A stretch of DNA of 64,000 bases from Siphonodentalium dalli (Eukaryota > Mollusca > Scaphopoda > Gadilida > Siphonodentaliidae), in assembly GCA_032622095.1 (NCBI GenBank), contig CP136069.1:6333036-6397035 (forward strand). The letters are read 5' to 3'. Both the position numbers and the translations under genes were made by a program. The notes below the pieces were generated by a model, which was not told the DNA's origin, made no database searches, and was given only the letters and a program-made list of their open reading frames with translations. Below, piece after piece: positions 49,311 through 60,076 of this stretch; within the stretch, counting starts at the first letter, position 1, and the number at the start of each line of letters is the position of its first letter.

Positions 49311-49783
49311 TCATCATTTGTCGATCCCTTTCAGTCCTATTTTAATCAGAATAACTAAGATTTTTGTTCGGGGTTCGGGGTTACCCGTAGCTAATTATTT
49401 TTGTAGAATTTCCATCTAGATGGTTCTTTCCAATAATATCGTGGACATATATATAGATCGATATAGTGAATATTTATCGTCGTTTGATTTGCAACAAGTG
49501 AACTCGGAGCATATAATTGATAGTACAAACCACTATTATGATGATCATGTTGTTTAAAATACGTATCAATTGACATATACGCACCCGTTCCCTCATTAAA
49601 ATAAACATATTTCGCCCATGTTAGGGGACCTCCGCGAATTCGGGAAACTCCGCAAATAGGGACCTACTGCAAATCGTCACACCGACATGACATTTGGGAA
49701 TTCCCATGTTTATTTATATATTTCTGACGTCACATGAACAAATTTTCTTCAACATAGCCACCAGATACCTCTAGCGTCAATTG
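49311..49783. other. No recognised feature
   Basis: AT-rich single-copy-looking sequence; no coding signature. Confidence 0.35.
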
Positions 49784-49988
49784 CGGTTTTAGTTATTAGT
49801 TTTACAATAAGTTATTAATTTTACAATAAGGTCTATTAGTTTTACAATAAGTTATTAGTTTTACAATAAGTTAATTACGGTTTTAGTTATTAGTTTTATA
49901 ATAAGTTATTAGTTTTACAATAAGGTCTATTAATTTTACAATAAGTTATTAGTTTTACAATAAGTTAATTACGGTTTTAGTTATTAGT
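49784..49988 (+). repeat. 94-bp repeat, two copies, built from ~19-bp subunits
   Basis: CGGTTTTAGTTATTAG marks starts at 49,784, 49,878 and 49,972, giving an exact 94-bp period. Within each copy the subunit TTATTAGTTTTACAATAAG is repeated, in places with GGTCTATTAG replacing part of it. Confidence 0.85.
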
Positions 49989-50230
49989 CAGTCTGTAACT
50001 TGGCTGTTGACATGCATGTAGGATAATTATATAAGAAGAATAATAGAACAGAGTAAATTTATGTTACCAATAAAGGCCTTCATTGGGTAAAGGTTACAAA
50101 GTGATATAACAAAGATGTAGCATAAAGTGAGTACCATTTAGGCAAGGAAAAATATGAACCTATAAAGTTACCATGGCATCTTTAATTAAATTACGCATAT
50201 ATAGAATTAAAAAGGCATAATCGGAATTAA

Positions 50231-50710
50231 CGCTCGCAAATTATTATTTCATTGGCTTCGGGGGTGAAAAAAAAATGTTTGTTTCGAGTCGAGGAACCCA
50301 TTCATCAAAGCTCAGAGTGATCAGATATAGAATTTTTAAATCTATTATTTGTCACCACCGGTACTTTTTAGTGGCATGCATGGTAAAAAGTCGCCGAGAA
50401 GATGGTCTCGGAATAAATTGCGAATGAAGATGTAACTCTAAAATTAAGTGGCTTTTGTGTGTCAAATATTTGACAAACCGGCCAAATTTCGTTGAACAAA
50501 ATGTTGATAAATAACAGGTTTGGGGAAATTTTATACTATATACTATATTTGACTGTGGTTAACATTATTTTTTGGCAATTAATCGATTCTGATGCATGGT
50601 AACTGAAGCGGCATTTCGAACAAAAAATGTTGTTGTAGTTGTTGTTGTTGTTGTTGTTGTTGTTGTTGGAATCTGATGATATGGGGACCATCGAATCGGA
50701 TTGAGTACCA
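50231..50710 (+). mobile_element. Degenerate TTAA-flanked MITE, same family as 59.5 kb
   Basis: TTAA lies at 50,227-50,230 and 50,711-50,714. Internal blocks match the better copy at 59,470-59,937: TTGGCTT.GGGGGT.AAAAA, TTCGAGTCGAGGAACC, CTCAG.GTGATCAGATAT, then GGATTGAGTACC at the right end. It is 480 bp against 468 bp. A GTT repeat at 50,631-50,667 has expanded inside it where the other copy has only TTTGTTGTTGG. Confidence 0.7.
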
Positions 50711-50714
50711 TTAA

Positions 50715-52415
50715 GTGATACAAACCCCTATATATGTTCACTGTATTTATAAGCAAAATATATTACAGCGAATGAATTTATGTTAATTAACTTATAACTA
50801 TCACTAAGTAAATAAGTAATCAACAGGGAATTTAAAGGGGTACTGTACGCCATTTTCAATAAATTCCCGGTGATAGCAACGATCTAATATTGATAATATA
50901 TAGAAAACTAAGTAATTTGGGTCGAATATGTATTTTGTAAACGTTCAGGTTAATATTGGTTATCTTAAAATCAAAGTTAATAATTTGATATAAATTTAAT
51001 GGCTGGATCGAGTCATAAATTAAAATACGAATTTCCGTGTACAAGACGTAATCAAAATAATTCACCGACAGTGGATTGGGCAAAGCGTGGGCGCACATGA
51101 TCGTTTAAAAAATTATGTTGATACGGGGCATAAATTCAAGCCACTCACTGACAAGTGACTATACAATGATTTAATGAGTATATGGGACTAGTAGGCCTAT
51201 GCATATAATAAAACATTTATCTGTTACATTTGCTGTCCAATAATTACTCGACAACAATAATTGGTATTTTCGCATTCCGGCTAATCTGCCATCCGTAACA
51301 TTACTTCGTACTCAACATACTTTCAAATAATCGAAATCTGGTTACCTTATTCTACAATTCAGAGACCAAAGAAACAAACAACAGCATTTGGGTACATTAT
51401 TCCTTTAACTATCATCGTTGTTTATATATTTAACATATCGGTACACATCTGCTCTTTATATTAAAAGTATACGTAATGGGTTAACAGCGAACGCTCTTTT
51501 ACCATATCGGTAAGAAATTAATATCAGCATTTATAAAGGCGATTATATACAAAAAAATGTCGCTTCGGGCCCGGAGGGTCGACGCATGCATTGGACATGC
51601 ACACGTGTGACGTATTTTTGTTAAAGTGATGTGAAACGTAAATTGAACCTCACAATTGAGTTCCCTGCGTCATTCTGTGGGAAGAGTGAATAAAATAACT
51701 CAGATACACGAAATCCCCCATCCCGAAGTCAGATTGTACACATTATACGGCCATTCGGCTAACTATTTATATTCATCAATCGTCCCGATTAATCTCACCA
51801 TAATAACACGAAAAAACAAACCGATACGTTGTCTTGTGCAGTCACGGAAATGCCCGAGCACTTCCGACTCGATTGGGATTGAATCGGGTTTCGTTCTCAG
51901 AAATGGCTTCTAGGGAGGATGACCGTTCGCTGGAATAGCGTCATGCACATCAGAATATTAAAGCGAAAAACAAATTGACATCGCAATCGGTAGTCAATTC
52001 GACAGGGAAGGAATAGAAAGGGAATTGTTGCGTGAAATCACAAACGGAAGAACATTGGCCGAGTTAGTGGCAAAGATTATAATCGAACAGTGATCGAGAG
52101 GTAATAATTCCAAAATGTTACTATTTATAGAAAATTGTAAGCGCATTGACCGATTTTTTACATCAATCTGGCCGCAAGCACAGTACCGTGCAGAAAGAGT
52201 TGTCTTACTTTTGTAACTCAAAACTGTTTAATTACATTACACCTGTACAATAGTACAAATAATTGGTATTCAATATGCCAGTACAGAACATTTGTTAGCT
52301 CATTGGCCATGAAATGTTTTTAATGGCAAATTCTGTTGTTAAGCTTTAGTAAGCACTATTCATTCTGATGGATGATAACTATAATGGAAAGCCTTTTTCA
52401 CATGTATTAGCTAAT
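50715..52415. other. No recognised gene
   Basis: AT-rich. Short frames at 50,856-51,098 (minus) and 51,656-51,913 (plus) have no family motif. The ACGCTCTTTT/CCATATCGG small repeat appears near 51,446-51,515. A GC-richer patch lies at about 51,560-51,610. Confidence 0.4.
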
Positions 52416-53059
52416 TGCACTTTAGCGTAAGTGAATTACAGTTAAGCGTAATGTATTACACTCAGGTGTAATGCACACATATAAAGCGTACTTCACTTAC
52501 GCTTAACCGTATGATGTAGATAAAGCATTACTCCTATGAGTAATAGAATTATGACTAGTGTGCTTAAGCGTAATTGATTAAAGTGTGCTTAAGCGTAATT
52601 GATTTACGCTTAAGCTCACTGGTCATTTATTTTCATTGATAGATTAATTACACTTAATCATAAATGAATTATGCTTAAGCGATTATACGAGAAGCCGTTT
52701 TCACATTTATTCTGATTCTGCTTAATCGCAAATCATTTACGCTTAAGTGTAAATCATTTGCACTTAAGAGCAAATCATTTATACTTAAATACAAATCATA
52801 TGCGCTTTAGCGGAAATAGTATGGGAGGCCCTTTTCACATTTATTATTTATTTGCGCTTAAGCGCAAATATTTGTGCTTAAGCATATATCATTAAGCGCA
52901 AACATTTTGTGCTTAAGCGTAAATCATTTGCGCTTAAGCACAAATATGTGTCTATCAATTTATTTGCGCTTAAGCGCAAATACCTAACACTCCATTACAT
53001 CCCTCTGATGTGAATGATTGAGTCCATCTCATATTATATTAGCATGGGCCCATAGTAAT

Positions 53060-53460
53060 AGCCCCATACAGACTCGAAGTTGAAGAAAAAACATATTTCC
53101 ATATGCATATCAGCATCTCTGTCCCTGGTGTCCCAAGATTTGGTGCCTCACTCCCAGAGCTCATGTATATTTTATTATCTCCTGCACAGATATATACCAT
53201 TTCCATGGCCATAAATAGGGAATTAGGGGTTACTGGGGTTTGCTTCCCTCATATGGTGTACTCATTGACTTGAAGTTGGGGAAAAACCCCTATTTTCATA
53301 ATATCAGCATCCCTGTCCCCAAGAATTTGTGTCGCCATCCCAGAGATATAGTATATTTTATAAAAGAGACATATCCTACACAGATCTATATCATTTCCAT
53401 GGTCATAAAACAGATCTTGAGGATTCTGGGGGATTGTTTCCCTCATATGGTGGGGCTATA
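53060..53460 (+). repeat. Diverged ~200-bp tandem dimer inside the palindrome field
   Basis: The order of blocks (GACT.GAAGTTG..GAAAAA, TATCAGCATC.CTGTCCC, CCCAGAG, ATATTTTAT, CACAGAT, ATCATTTCCATGG.CATAAA, TTCCCTCATATGGTG) occurs twice in succession. These bases lack the CTTAAG motif, so they form the core between the palindrome-rich arms. Confidence 0.7.
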
Positions 53461-54098
53461 TCAACCTTAGTGATGTGTTTAGGCCTGTGCCATGTAAAAT
53501 TAATTCAGGGGGGATCAATGCATATTGATTTTTATTTGCGCTTAAGTGCAAATGATTTGCGCTTAAGCGCAAATATGATCTATTTGCTTAATTGCAAATG
53601 ATAGAGGTTATTTGCGCTTAAGCGTAAATAAATAATAAATGTGAAAAGGGCCTCCCATATAATATATCACATTTATGGCAATTTTATGCTAAAGCGCAAA
53701 TATATTATTAGACACATATTTTTTGCGCTTGAGCGCAATTGATTTACACTAATAAATAATATATTTGAAAAGGCTGTCTCCCATGCGATTTCCTCTAAAC
53801 TCAAATTTACTCTGGCAATAAGACATCAATCAAACATCTGTTTGGACTCCCCCATATACTATGAGATGGACTCAATTATTCAGACAGAGGAAATCAGTTG
53901 GAGTTAGGTATTTGCTTAAGCATTATTCATATTAATTATGCTTAAGTGTAAATGAGTTCCGCGCTTAAGCGTAAATGAAGTACGCTTAAACATAATTCAT
54001 ATACACTCTCATTGAACTCCCCTCAAGCTGAAATGGATGCAACCGCATTACTAATGCCAGTAACCTACATCAGGTTATACCAATATACATGAGGTATA

Positions 54099-54447
54099 TG
54101 GGGAGCCAAATTAACATTTAATAAATAATAGAGCTTAAGCGATATAATTGAGCTTAAGCGATATAATAAGGGAAGATATAATTGCGATTAAGTTCAATAA
54201 GGAAATATCTAATTGCGCTTAGCACAATAAGGAATATCTTATTGCACTTAAGCACAAAAAGGAATATCGTATTGCACTTAAGCGCAATAAGGAATCTCTA
54301 AGCGCAATAAGGAATCTTCTTATTGCACTTAAGCGCGATAAGAAATATTCTTATTGCACTTAAGTGTAATTAGAGATTCCTTGATTGGGGGGGGGGGGGG
54401 GGGGCTTTAGCTCAATTATTTATTAAATGTTAATTTGGCTTCCTCCC
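54099..54447. repeat. Inverted repeat with ~37-bp arms
   Basis: GGGAGCCAAATTAACATTTA plus the following TAAATAATAGAGCTTA pairs with TAGCTCAATTATTTATTAAA plus the TGTTAATTTGGCTTCCTCCC that follows it. The loop holds a ~33-bp tandem repeat of the form AAGGAATATCTTATTGCACTTAAGCGCAAT. Confidence 0.75.
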
Positions 54448-54562
54448 ATAGAGGTGAGATAGCTGATGAACCCAATTACACTTAAGCGTAATTCAAATGT
54501 ATTACGCTTATCGTAAGTTAATTATGCTTAAGCATAAATAATTTATGCTTAAGTGTAATTAG

Positions 54563-56000
54563 CTACTATAAAGTGAATCTGGGATAAGGGGAGTACTCTA
54601 AATTGTTCTTTCGACCAGCTGTTTCTACCAATTAAAAAAAATTCTCATTTATTTTGAAACTAATGAAAGACAATGGTATATTTTTTTACTAGTAATATTC
54701 ATTATAAACTTGTACAAATCTGAAAACAATTTTTTTTTTAATATTTAAGAAATTTAGAGTTCCCTCTCTTACAGCAGCAACCACTATGCCAGGAAGACCA
54801 ATCGATCTAGTTCAGCCCGATTGGGCTATTATAATTTATAGATCGATCGGTGGTTCATGCACTCTCTGCGTTTGAAATATTGCTAATAATTTCCATTTAC
54901 AGAAGTCAATAATGCCATTGCAGATAACTTCATCTTAAATTCGACCAAATGTGTTGACGTTTGATAAGAAGGGCAGGAATTCACCGATTTGTTTATTTTC
55001 AATCGATGAGAAGCATGACGACCTGGATCAGCTGATCGGTTCGGAGGTGTGCCAATTTAATCGTATTTTGCATGCTGTGAATACCCATTCACGCCTAAAT
55101 TTGCAAACAATCCATATATAACATATACACAGTGTGTACACTTTGTTAGTTGCCAATTAATTATCGACATTTCAATTAGAAAACATGAGATATCGATGCA
55201 AAAATCAAGACATAATCACATTATCTAGTTTGTGTTTTGTTGAATCTACTTTCGGTTATCGACATGCCGGCTGTTGTTTTGGCTGTTCTCTCAACCGTGC
55301 GTGCTAGCCGATCGTCGTTTTTCGGGCGGTTCCGATTTCTTCCGAATATAATTCCATGACCTCCACGCGATGATTCGCGCCGAAAATGTGGTTGTATCTG
55401 AGAAGATTTCTTACTCTGACCGCAGTTTTCAACAATTTTAATACGGGGCGAATACCGCATCAATAATATGCAACCTTGGGGTTTTATTTCTAGTTTTTTA
55501 TGACCTTTCTTATGGTATATCGGATACAGTTCTGTCTGACATGAAATATATACCCACCGGGAGTGAAGCTAATGACTTTAACTCATCGTGACTTGAGCCT
55601 GGACGCGCACTTGTCCACTGCGGGCCGGGCATGCCCTATTAGCAATCACAAAATTCCACGTGAAATGCTTGGCTTTCAGAGACACGCCTCCAAAATACCG
55701 CAATGTCATGGTGGTTCGATCAATTTCCCTTATAATCCAGTTATATCGGCTCGATTATACGGTAAACTAATCTGATTTGGTTTTATATGCACAAACAAAT
55801 AATTAAACACGTGTATTGACTAATCGTAACAATAAAAAAAAATAGCTAACAACGACAAGATTCGTCAAGAAATTTGTAAACATTGTCCGCTCAAGTATTC
55901 TAAAAATAGCCACACGTACTCTTTTGTGTACGGAACTTCAGCCACGTGGTTTGTCGGTTTACGATTCGTATTGATCGCCACTGCGCGTTAGTGGACCCTG
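54563..56000. other. Upstream region of CTH, no other gene recognised
   Basis: Contains a small imperfect inverted repeat near 54,800-54,860 (GACCAATCGATCTA and TAGATCGATCGGTGGTTC). A minus-strand open frame at 55,221-55,463 is Arg/Lys-rich without a known domain. It could be a divergent exon but I have no support for that. Confidence 0.35.
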
Positions 56001-56008
56001 TATATAAG
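56001..56008 (+). promoter_or_regulatory. Candidate TATA box of CTH
   Basis: TATATAAG lies 68 bp before the CTH start codon. Transcription would be expected to start about 25-35 bp downstream, around 56,030, giving a 5' UTR of roughly 45 nt if unspliced. Confidence 0.5.
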
Positions 56009-56075
56009 TGTGCCTGTGTTGTTCTCTCGTCTATTGTTGCATCACCGTTTTCTGCCTTGTCTGAACGTCGGAAAA

Positions 56076-56222
56076 ATGTCACAGAGTCAAAGCACGTTTC
56101 CCCATTTTGCTACTGACGCAATACATAAAGGACAGGATCCGGACAAATGGAACTGTAAAGCCGTAGTGCCATTGGTTTGTCTGTCAACCACATTCTCGCA
56201 GACTTCTCCAGGAGAACACAGC
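56076..56222 (+). CDS. CTH: Cystathionine gamma-lyase, exon 1
   Basis: CTH is a cytosolic PLP enzyme that cleaves cystathionine to cysteine, ammonia and 2-oxobutyrate in transsulfuration, and can also make hydrogen sulfide. The exon encodes 49 residues. HFATDAIHKGQDPDKW followed by AVVPLVCLSTTFSQ matches the conserved N-terminus of animal CTH (HFAT.AIH.GQ.P..W....VVP...STTF). The start at 56,076 is chosen because the upstream in-frame residues (from 56,010) fall in the predicted 5' UTR and are unlike the family. The exon ends in phase 0 at a consensus donor GTGAGT (56,223-56,228), just before the position where the family continues with GFEYSR. The lysine that binds PLP lies in later exons. 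I could not find exon 2 before 64,000, so intron 1 is at least 7.7 kb. Confidence 0.88.
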
Positions 56223-56228
56223 GTGAGT
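56223..56228 (+). promoter_or_regulatory. Splice donor of CTH intron 1
   Basis: GTGAGT directly after codon 49. It is the point where similarity to CTH stops. Confidence 0.75.
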
Positions 56229-56298
56229 ACGAATTCTTAGAATATATATTATACAGGAATACAATTAAGACTATCGGTTATTAAGGGGGTGTGCACAT

Positions 56299-56437
56299 AA
56301 GTTGGAATCACTGACTTTTATGCCACTTTTACTAAGTTTTAGAGATTATCAGGGGAGTTGTAGGCATTTTAAACACTGATGCCCATAACTCCCCTGATAA
56401 TCTCTAAAAGTGGCATAAAAGTCAGTGATTCCAACTT
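56299..56437. repeat. Hairpin with ~50-bp stem in CTH intron 1
   Basis: 56,299-56,359 pairs with 56,387-56,437. The left arm carries an extra ~10 bp, a local duplication of the CTTTTA(CTAAGTTTTA) type. The rest is essentially perfect. Confidence 0.85.
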
Positions 56438-56450
56438 CTGTGGGGTGGGT

Positions 56451-56840
56451 GTCAAGTGAAAAAATTTGAATGGGGATTTCGGATTTTCCATGAAAATCTG
56501 CGGAGCACAGAGTTGCACATATTTCTGAGTGTGACTTGATGTGATATTGGAAACAGCAGGTAATTATAAAATCTTGCAATAAAGATATTTTTGAGAATTG
56601 TTTTCAGGAATTCCATCACTTGATTGACTTTATCTACATTTGACAAATCAATATACAATTAAAAACTAAATACACCAACATTATAAATTTAATGGAACAA
56701 GTACCAAGAGGACCCACCAGATAAATACATGTTGTTTCCAATAGCGCATCAAGTCACACTCAGAACTATGAGCAAATCTACTAGTAACGTTTACTCCACA
56801 GATTTCCATTGCATTCCCCATTCAAAATTGGTCACTTGAC
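56451..56840. repeat. Long imperfect inverted repeat in CTH intron 1
   Basis: The left arm (GTCAAGTGA.., TTTGAATGGGGA, GAAAATCTGCGGAG, GAGTGTGACTTGATG, TTGGAAACA) pairs with a right arm from 56,731 to 56,840 in reverse order. The outermost bases of this and the preceding hairpin (TTAAGGGGG at 56,281 and CCCCCTTATTAA at 56,844) suggest that both belong to one ~570-bp element. Confidence 0.65.
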
Positions 56841-56843
56841 CTC

Positions 56844-57326
56844 CCCCTTATTAATGAGGGTATCAACCCCCCCCCCTTCGGTACGCGAGATTCAGGGTGT
56901 TTTGAAGCCGTACGCGGGAATTTCATACCCCCGAATTACCTCTAACTGGTATTCAGGTTCAAGCAAAACATCTTGGACGCAGGTTTTGTGGCGCAAAATA
57001 ATATTTGTGTGCTAGTTATCTGTATGAATGAGTGGGTTGAATAGCTTGAATTAGCTTCTTGGGTATATTCGACCACCACATGTACCATCATCAAGTATCA
57101 TTAATCGTATCATAACGGCCTCATAACGCCCATAACGTGATCGGCGTCAATTTGTATGTCATTTATCGCATATTATTTCTTAACATGTATTCAGGATTCA
57201 CCTCCCAAAATTAACTGGTATTCAGGATTCACCCCCCCCCCCCAATTAACTGGTATTCAAGATTCACCCCCCAAAATTAACTGGTATTCAGGATTCAGGG
57301 GGAGGGGGTGATACCCTCATTAATGA
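56844..57326. mobile_element. ATTAATGAGGGTATCA-ended element with internal minisatellite
   Basis: Starts near 56,848 with ATTAATGAGGGTATCA(A)CCCCC and ends near 57,326 with GGGGGTGATACCCTCATTAAT, a ~20-bp terminal inverted repeat. Inside, AACTGGTATTCAGGATTCAC followed by a C run and AAAATT is repeated about four times (57,185-57,300), with a 12-C tract at 57,232-57,243. Left of that is a CGTACGCG-type patch at about 56,880-56,920. No transposase. Confidence 0.65.
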
Positions 57327-57903
57327 CTAGGCATATATGCATGGGTAGCCACAATATACAAGTATACAATACATACTACATGTAACTCTTATTGTAGTAT
57401 TAGACCGTTTTCATGTGTCTTAATCGCATCCATATTGAATATATTGTCAAAATTATGTATGCCACTTTTGTAGCAGACATCATATTCTCTATGATTTACT
57501 GATAATTAAACAGTATCTTATCTTATATAAATGTGAGTTGATTGATCAGGTACATGTATAGGTGGCTTTGGTATCGTCATATGTTTATGGCAGTTCAAAT
57601 GCACCCCTAAATGGATACATCCAAATGTAAATTCAGGCCTTTATCTAGACCTGACCAAATTACCGTGTGTCGATTCTCAGAATATATGATTATATCGGTT
57701 AATATATATATACTTGACTACATAAAATGTTCAATTAATTGGTCAGGTAAATCAGACACAGACAGTGAGTGATGTAACTTTAGATGGTGTTCGATCGTAT
57801 GGATGAGGGGTTCGGTTTCTCGTTTTTTCCATCTTCACCCCGCAGCGGCCGCCAGACTCTCCAGATAAAATTAATGCATTGCCCCCCCCCCCCCCCCCCC
57901 ACG
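57327..57903. other. CTH intron 1, no further feature recognised
   Basis: AT-rich. A 19-C tract occurs at 57,882-57,900. The open frame at 57,784-57,987 passes through that tract and is not CTH exon 2. Confidence 0.4.
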
Positions 57904-58043
57904 GTTAAATATGGACTTCACTTCTTAGAAAAGTTACCTCTGCCCTTTATATTACACATATTGCTCTATAGGTGCATGTGCATATAAAGGCATGTGAGAA
58001 ATTTAAAGGGTAGGAGTAACCCATTTTCTAAGAAAGTCACGGT
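57904..58043. repeat. Imperfect inverted repeat, ~35-bp arms
   Basis: ACTTCTTAGAAAAGTTACCTC..CCCTTTAT pairs imperfectly with AAAGGGTAGGAGTAACCCATTTTCTAAGAAAGT. Several mismatches and small gaps point to an older element. Confidence 0.55.
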
Positions 58044-58160
58044 TTGTGCAGCTAGGTAAGATCAAACCAAATTTCCAACTCTTGAGTCTTGAACAATCCA
58101 TTTACATGTATATTTTTCGATATACAGGTAGCCTACATGTACCTTATCGATGATATTAAT

Positions 58161-58400
58161 ATGCCCTGTCACTAACTCGTGGCCATGCATATTGGATCCA
58201 CCAGGTCCGGTTCCGTTGTTTCATAGATTCAATCAGCCCCGGTTCCGTGGTTTTGGTGCTACATGTCAAAGTTTTGGAGTAGCATTTCCATATATGGAGC
58301 TTTTGAATTATTCATGACTTCCATATATGGAAAGCTAAGTAAAACCACGGAACCGGACCTGGTGGATCCAATATGGCCGCGGGTTGGTGAACAGGGCGTA
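58161..58400. mobile_element. 240-bp MITE with ~50-bp terminal inverted repeats
   Basis: Ends TATGCCCTGT..CAC and GTG..ACAGGGCGTA are inverted repeats. They continue inward through TTGGATCCACCAGGTCCGGT and its complement ending at about 58,372. The centre holds two TTCCATATATGGA palindromes. GGTTCCGTGGTTTT also appears a second time inside the left half (about 58,239). Confidence 0.75.
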
Positions 58401-58966
58401 TTGCATATTTTGTCGTTCATTTATATGTGAAAGACTTGTGTCTGTTATCCTATCCGTCTGTCCAAACTTACGTAGACACACTTTTGAGATTCATATGAGT
58501 CATGTCCATTTAAACCATACAGCCATATATACCATTTATTATGTCAGCTCTTGCCATTAGCCAATCAACGTCGATATATAGTGACGGTATATGAACCCAT
58601 ATTAGGTCGGTCACCTATATATGAAATCAATATTAGGTGCTTATCCGCCATCTTGTTTTTTTAGAAACTCAGTCGCATCGGGAATATTTTTGGTGTATTT
58701 TGGCACCAAGAAAGGGAATATCTGTCGGAAATAATTTTCTGTGAATTTAAAGACATAATACCATGTACCAGAACCTGCATGCGATATATTTGAGGAATTC
58801 TAAAGACTCATAAATTAACTATCAAACTCAACAAGTTGTCCTACTCCTGATAATTAGCCATTGACTCAATGCGTTGACGTTCAACGCCCATGACGCGTCA
58901 CTGTACATAGACGACACATTTATCTTACCAAATTACAATAAATTACAGCGACGACATAATAAATAC
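58401..58966. other. CTH intron 1, no feature recognised
   Basis: AT-rich sequence without repeats or coding signal that I can support. Confidence 0.35.
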
Positions 58967-59086
58967 GTTACGGGACGCTTAGTGATCGGATATGGTGTCA
59001 TGTGAGGCTCGACACACGGCCTCGCCTAATATTGATCTCACTTCGCCTCACATGACACCATATCCGACCACTAAGCGTCCCGTAAC
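58967..59086. repeat. Hairpin with 42-bp stem (one mismatch)
   Basis: 58,967-59,008 (starting GTTACGGGACGCTTAGTG) pairs with 59,045-59,086 across a 36-nt loop. The only mismatch is at the A of GTGATCGG. Confidence 0.9.
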
Positions 59087-59419
59087 TTATATTATAGGTC
59101 CCTGGTGCGACAACCCAACCATGAATATATATATGTATGAAATGATTTTTTGTCCAGAATATAGCATATCGATATAGGCTAATGTCGAGTAATATTGATT
59201 TGCGACATTTCCAATCCGAGTAATATGGATAATACGACATGCCGAAAATCTACATCACTACTGTGCAATAACGTGTATATATAGGTATCCATTTTTGCGA
59301 TATCACTCATATGAAAGAGTTGTCAGTTACTAAGATGCGATCTAATTAATCAACTGCATGTGCTTGTGCCTTCGGTGTCCCTGGAACTTTTTACTTACCA
59401 CATTAATATATTTGGCTGG

Positions 59420-60065
59420 TTTGATATTATCGGCCTGATATCAGCCCTCACTATAACCTTTAAACTTAAAGGTACTCAATCCGATCAGAGGGTCCTATAT
59501 TACTATTTCTTTGGCTTTGGGGGTAAAAAATAATTGATTCGAGTCGAGGAACCTACCAATCAACGCTCAGGGTGATCAGATATCGATATTTGAAGTTTCG
59601 TTATTTCTATTCTTTCTGTCCCAGAACACAGTCAAAATTGCGTTATTATTACCACTTGATTTTAGAGTTATCCATCCTTGTCTGTTTGAATAGTGTTTTG
59701 GTGTACACATCTCGAGCAGATTACAAAGTTAAGGGCAATTATTAGTACTCATCTCGAGAAAATAACAAATTTCAAAAATCAATATCTAATAACTCTGAGC
59801 TTTGTTTGATGGGTTCCTCGACTCGAATCAAATATTGTTTACCCCCCAAAGCCAACGAAATAGTAATATAGGACCCTCTGATCGGTTTGTTGTTGGAATC
59901 TGTTGAGATTGGGACCCTCTGATCGGATTGAGTACCTTTAAACATTGGGTATCAGGCTGATATAAGGTTTGATATTATTATGTTGATATTATCGGCCTGA
60001 TATCAGCCCTCACTATACCCTTGGGTATCAGGCTGATATAAGGTTTGACCTCGGGCTGATATCGG
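59420..60065. repeat. Duplicated ~80-bp palindromic repeat, first copy split by a MITE
   Basis: GATATTATCGGCCTGATATC followed by AGCCCTCACTATA occurs at about 59,423 and 59,987. GGGTATCAGGCTGATATAAG followed by GTTTGA occurs at 59,946 and 60,023. In the second copy the two halves are adjacent; in the first they are separated by the TTAA-flanked element. Both halves are versions of the palindrome CTGATATCAG. Confidence 0.75.
59470..59937. mobile_element. 468-bp MITE with TTAA target duplication and ~130-bp TIRs
   Basis: TTAA flanks both sides (59,466-59,469 and 59,938-59,941). Ends AGGTACTCAATCCGATCAGA and its complement are inverted repeats. The arms continue through TTTGGCTTTGGGGGTAAA and ATTCGAGTCGAGGAACC on both sides. 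The right arm has an extra ~40 bp (GTTGTTGGAATCTGTTGAGA..) that partly repeats the terminus. TTAA targets are typical of piggyBac and Kolobok groups; the assignment is inference. No coding capacity. Confidence 0.85.
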
Positions 60066-60076
60066 ACCTAATATAT

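Larger units (their letters stand above)
52416..54562. repeat. Field of CTTAAG-centred palindromes (about 26 in 2.1 kb)
   Basis: The motif is TTTGCGCTTAAGCGCAAAT and decayed relatives such as TTACGCTTAAGCGTAATT. I count about 26 exact CTTAAG hexamers, against roughly 0.5 expected by chance in this length at even base composition. Large inverted repeats are superposed. GGGAGGCCCTTTTCACATTT at about 52,822 pairs with its complement at about 53,637-53,657. The block ending GATTGAGTCCATCTCAT at about 53,030 pairs with one starting ATGAGATGGACTCAAT at about 53,860. 54,099-54,136 pairs with 54,408-54,447. An 18-G tract sits at 54,387-54,404. No gene is seen inside. Confidence 0.9.

Noticed and set aside
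48440-49419. Poly-His, poly-Ile, poly-Met and poly-Asp proteins
   Set aside because: All are readings of the CAT/ATC microsatellite in different frames.
55221-55463. Divergently transcribed exon upstream of CTH
   Set aside because: Basic composition only; no motif or convincing splice context.
57784-57987. CTH exon 2
   Set aside because: The frame lacks the GFEYSR..NPTR continuation expected after exon 1 and runs through a 19-C tract.
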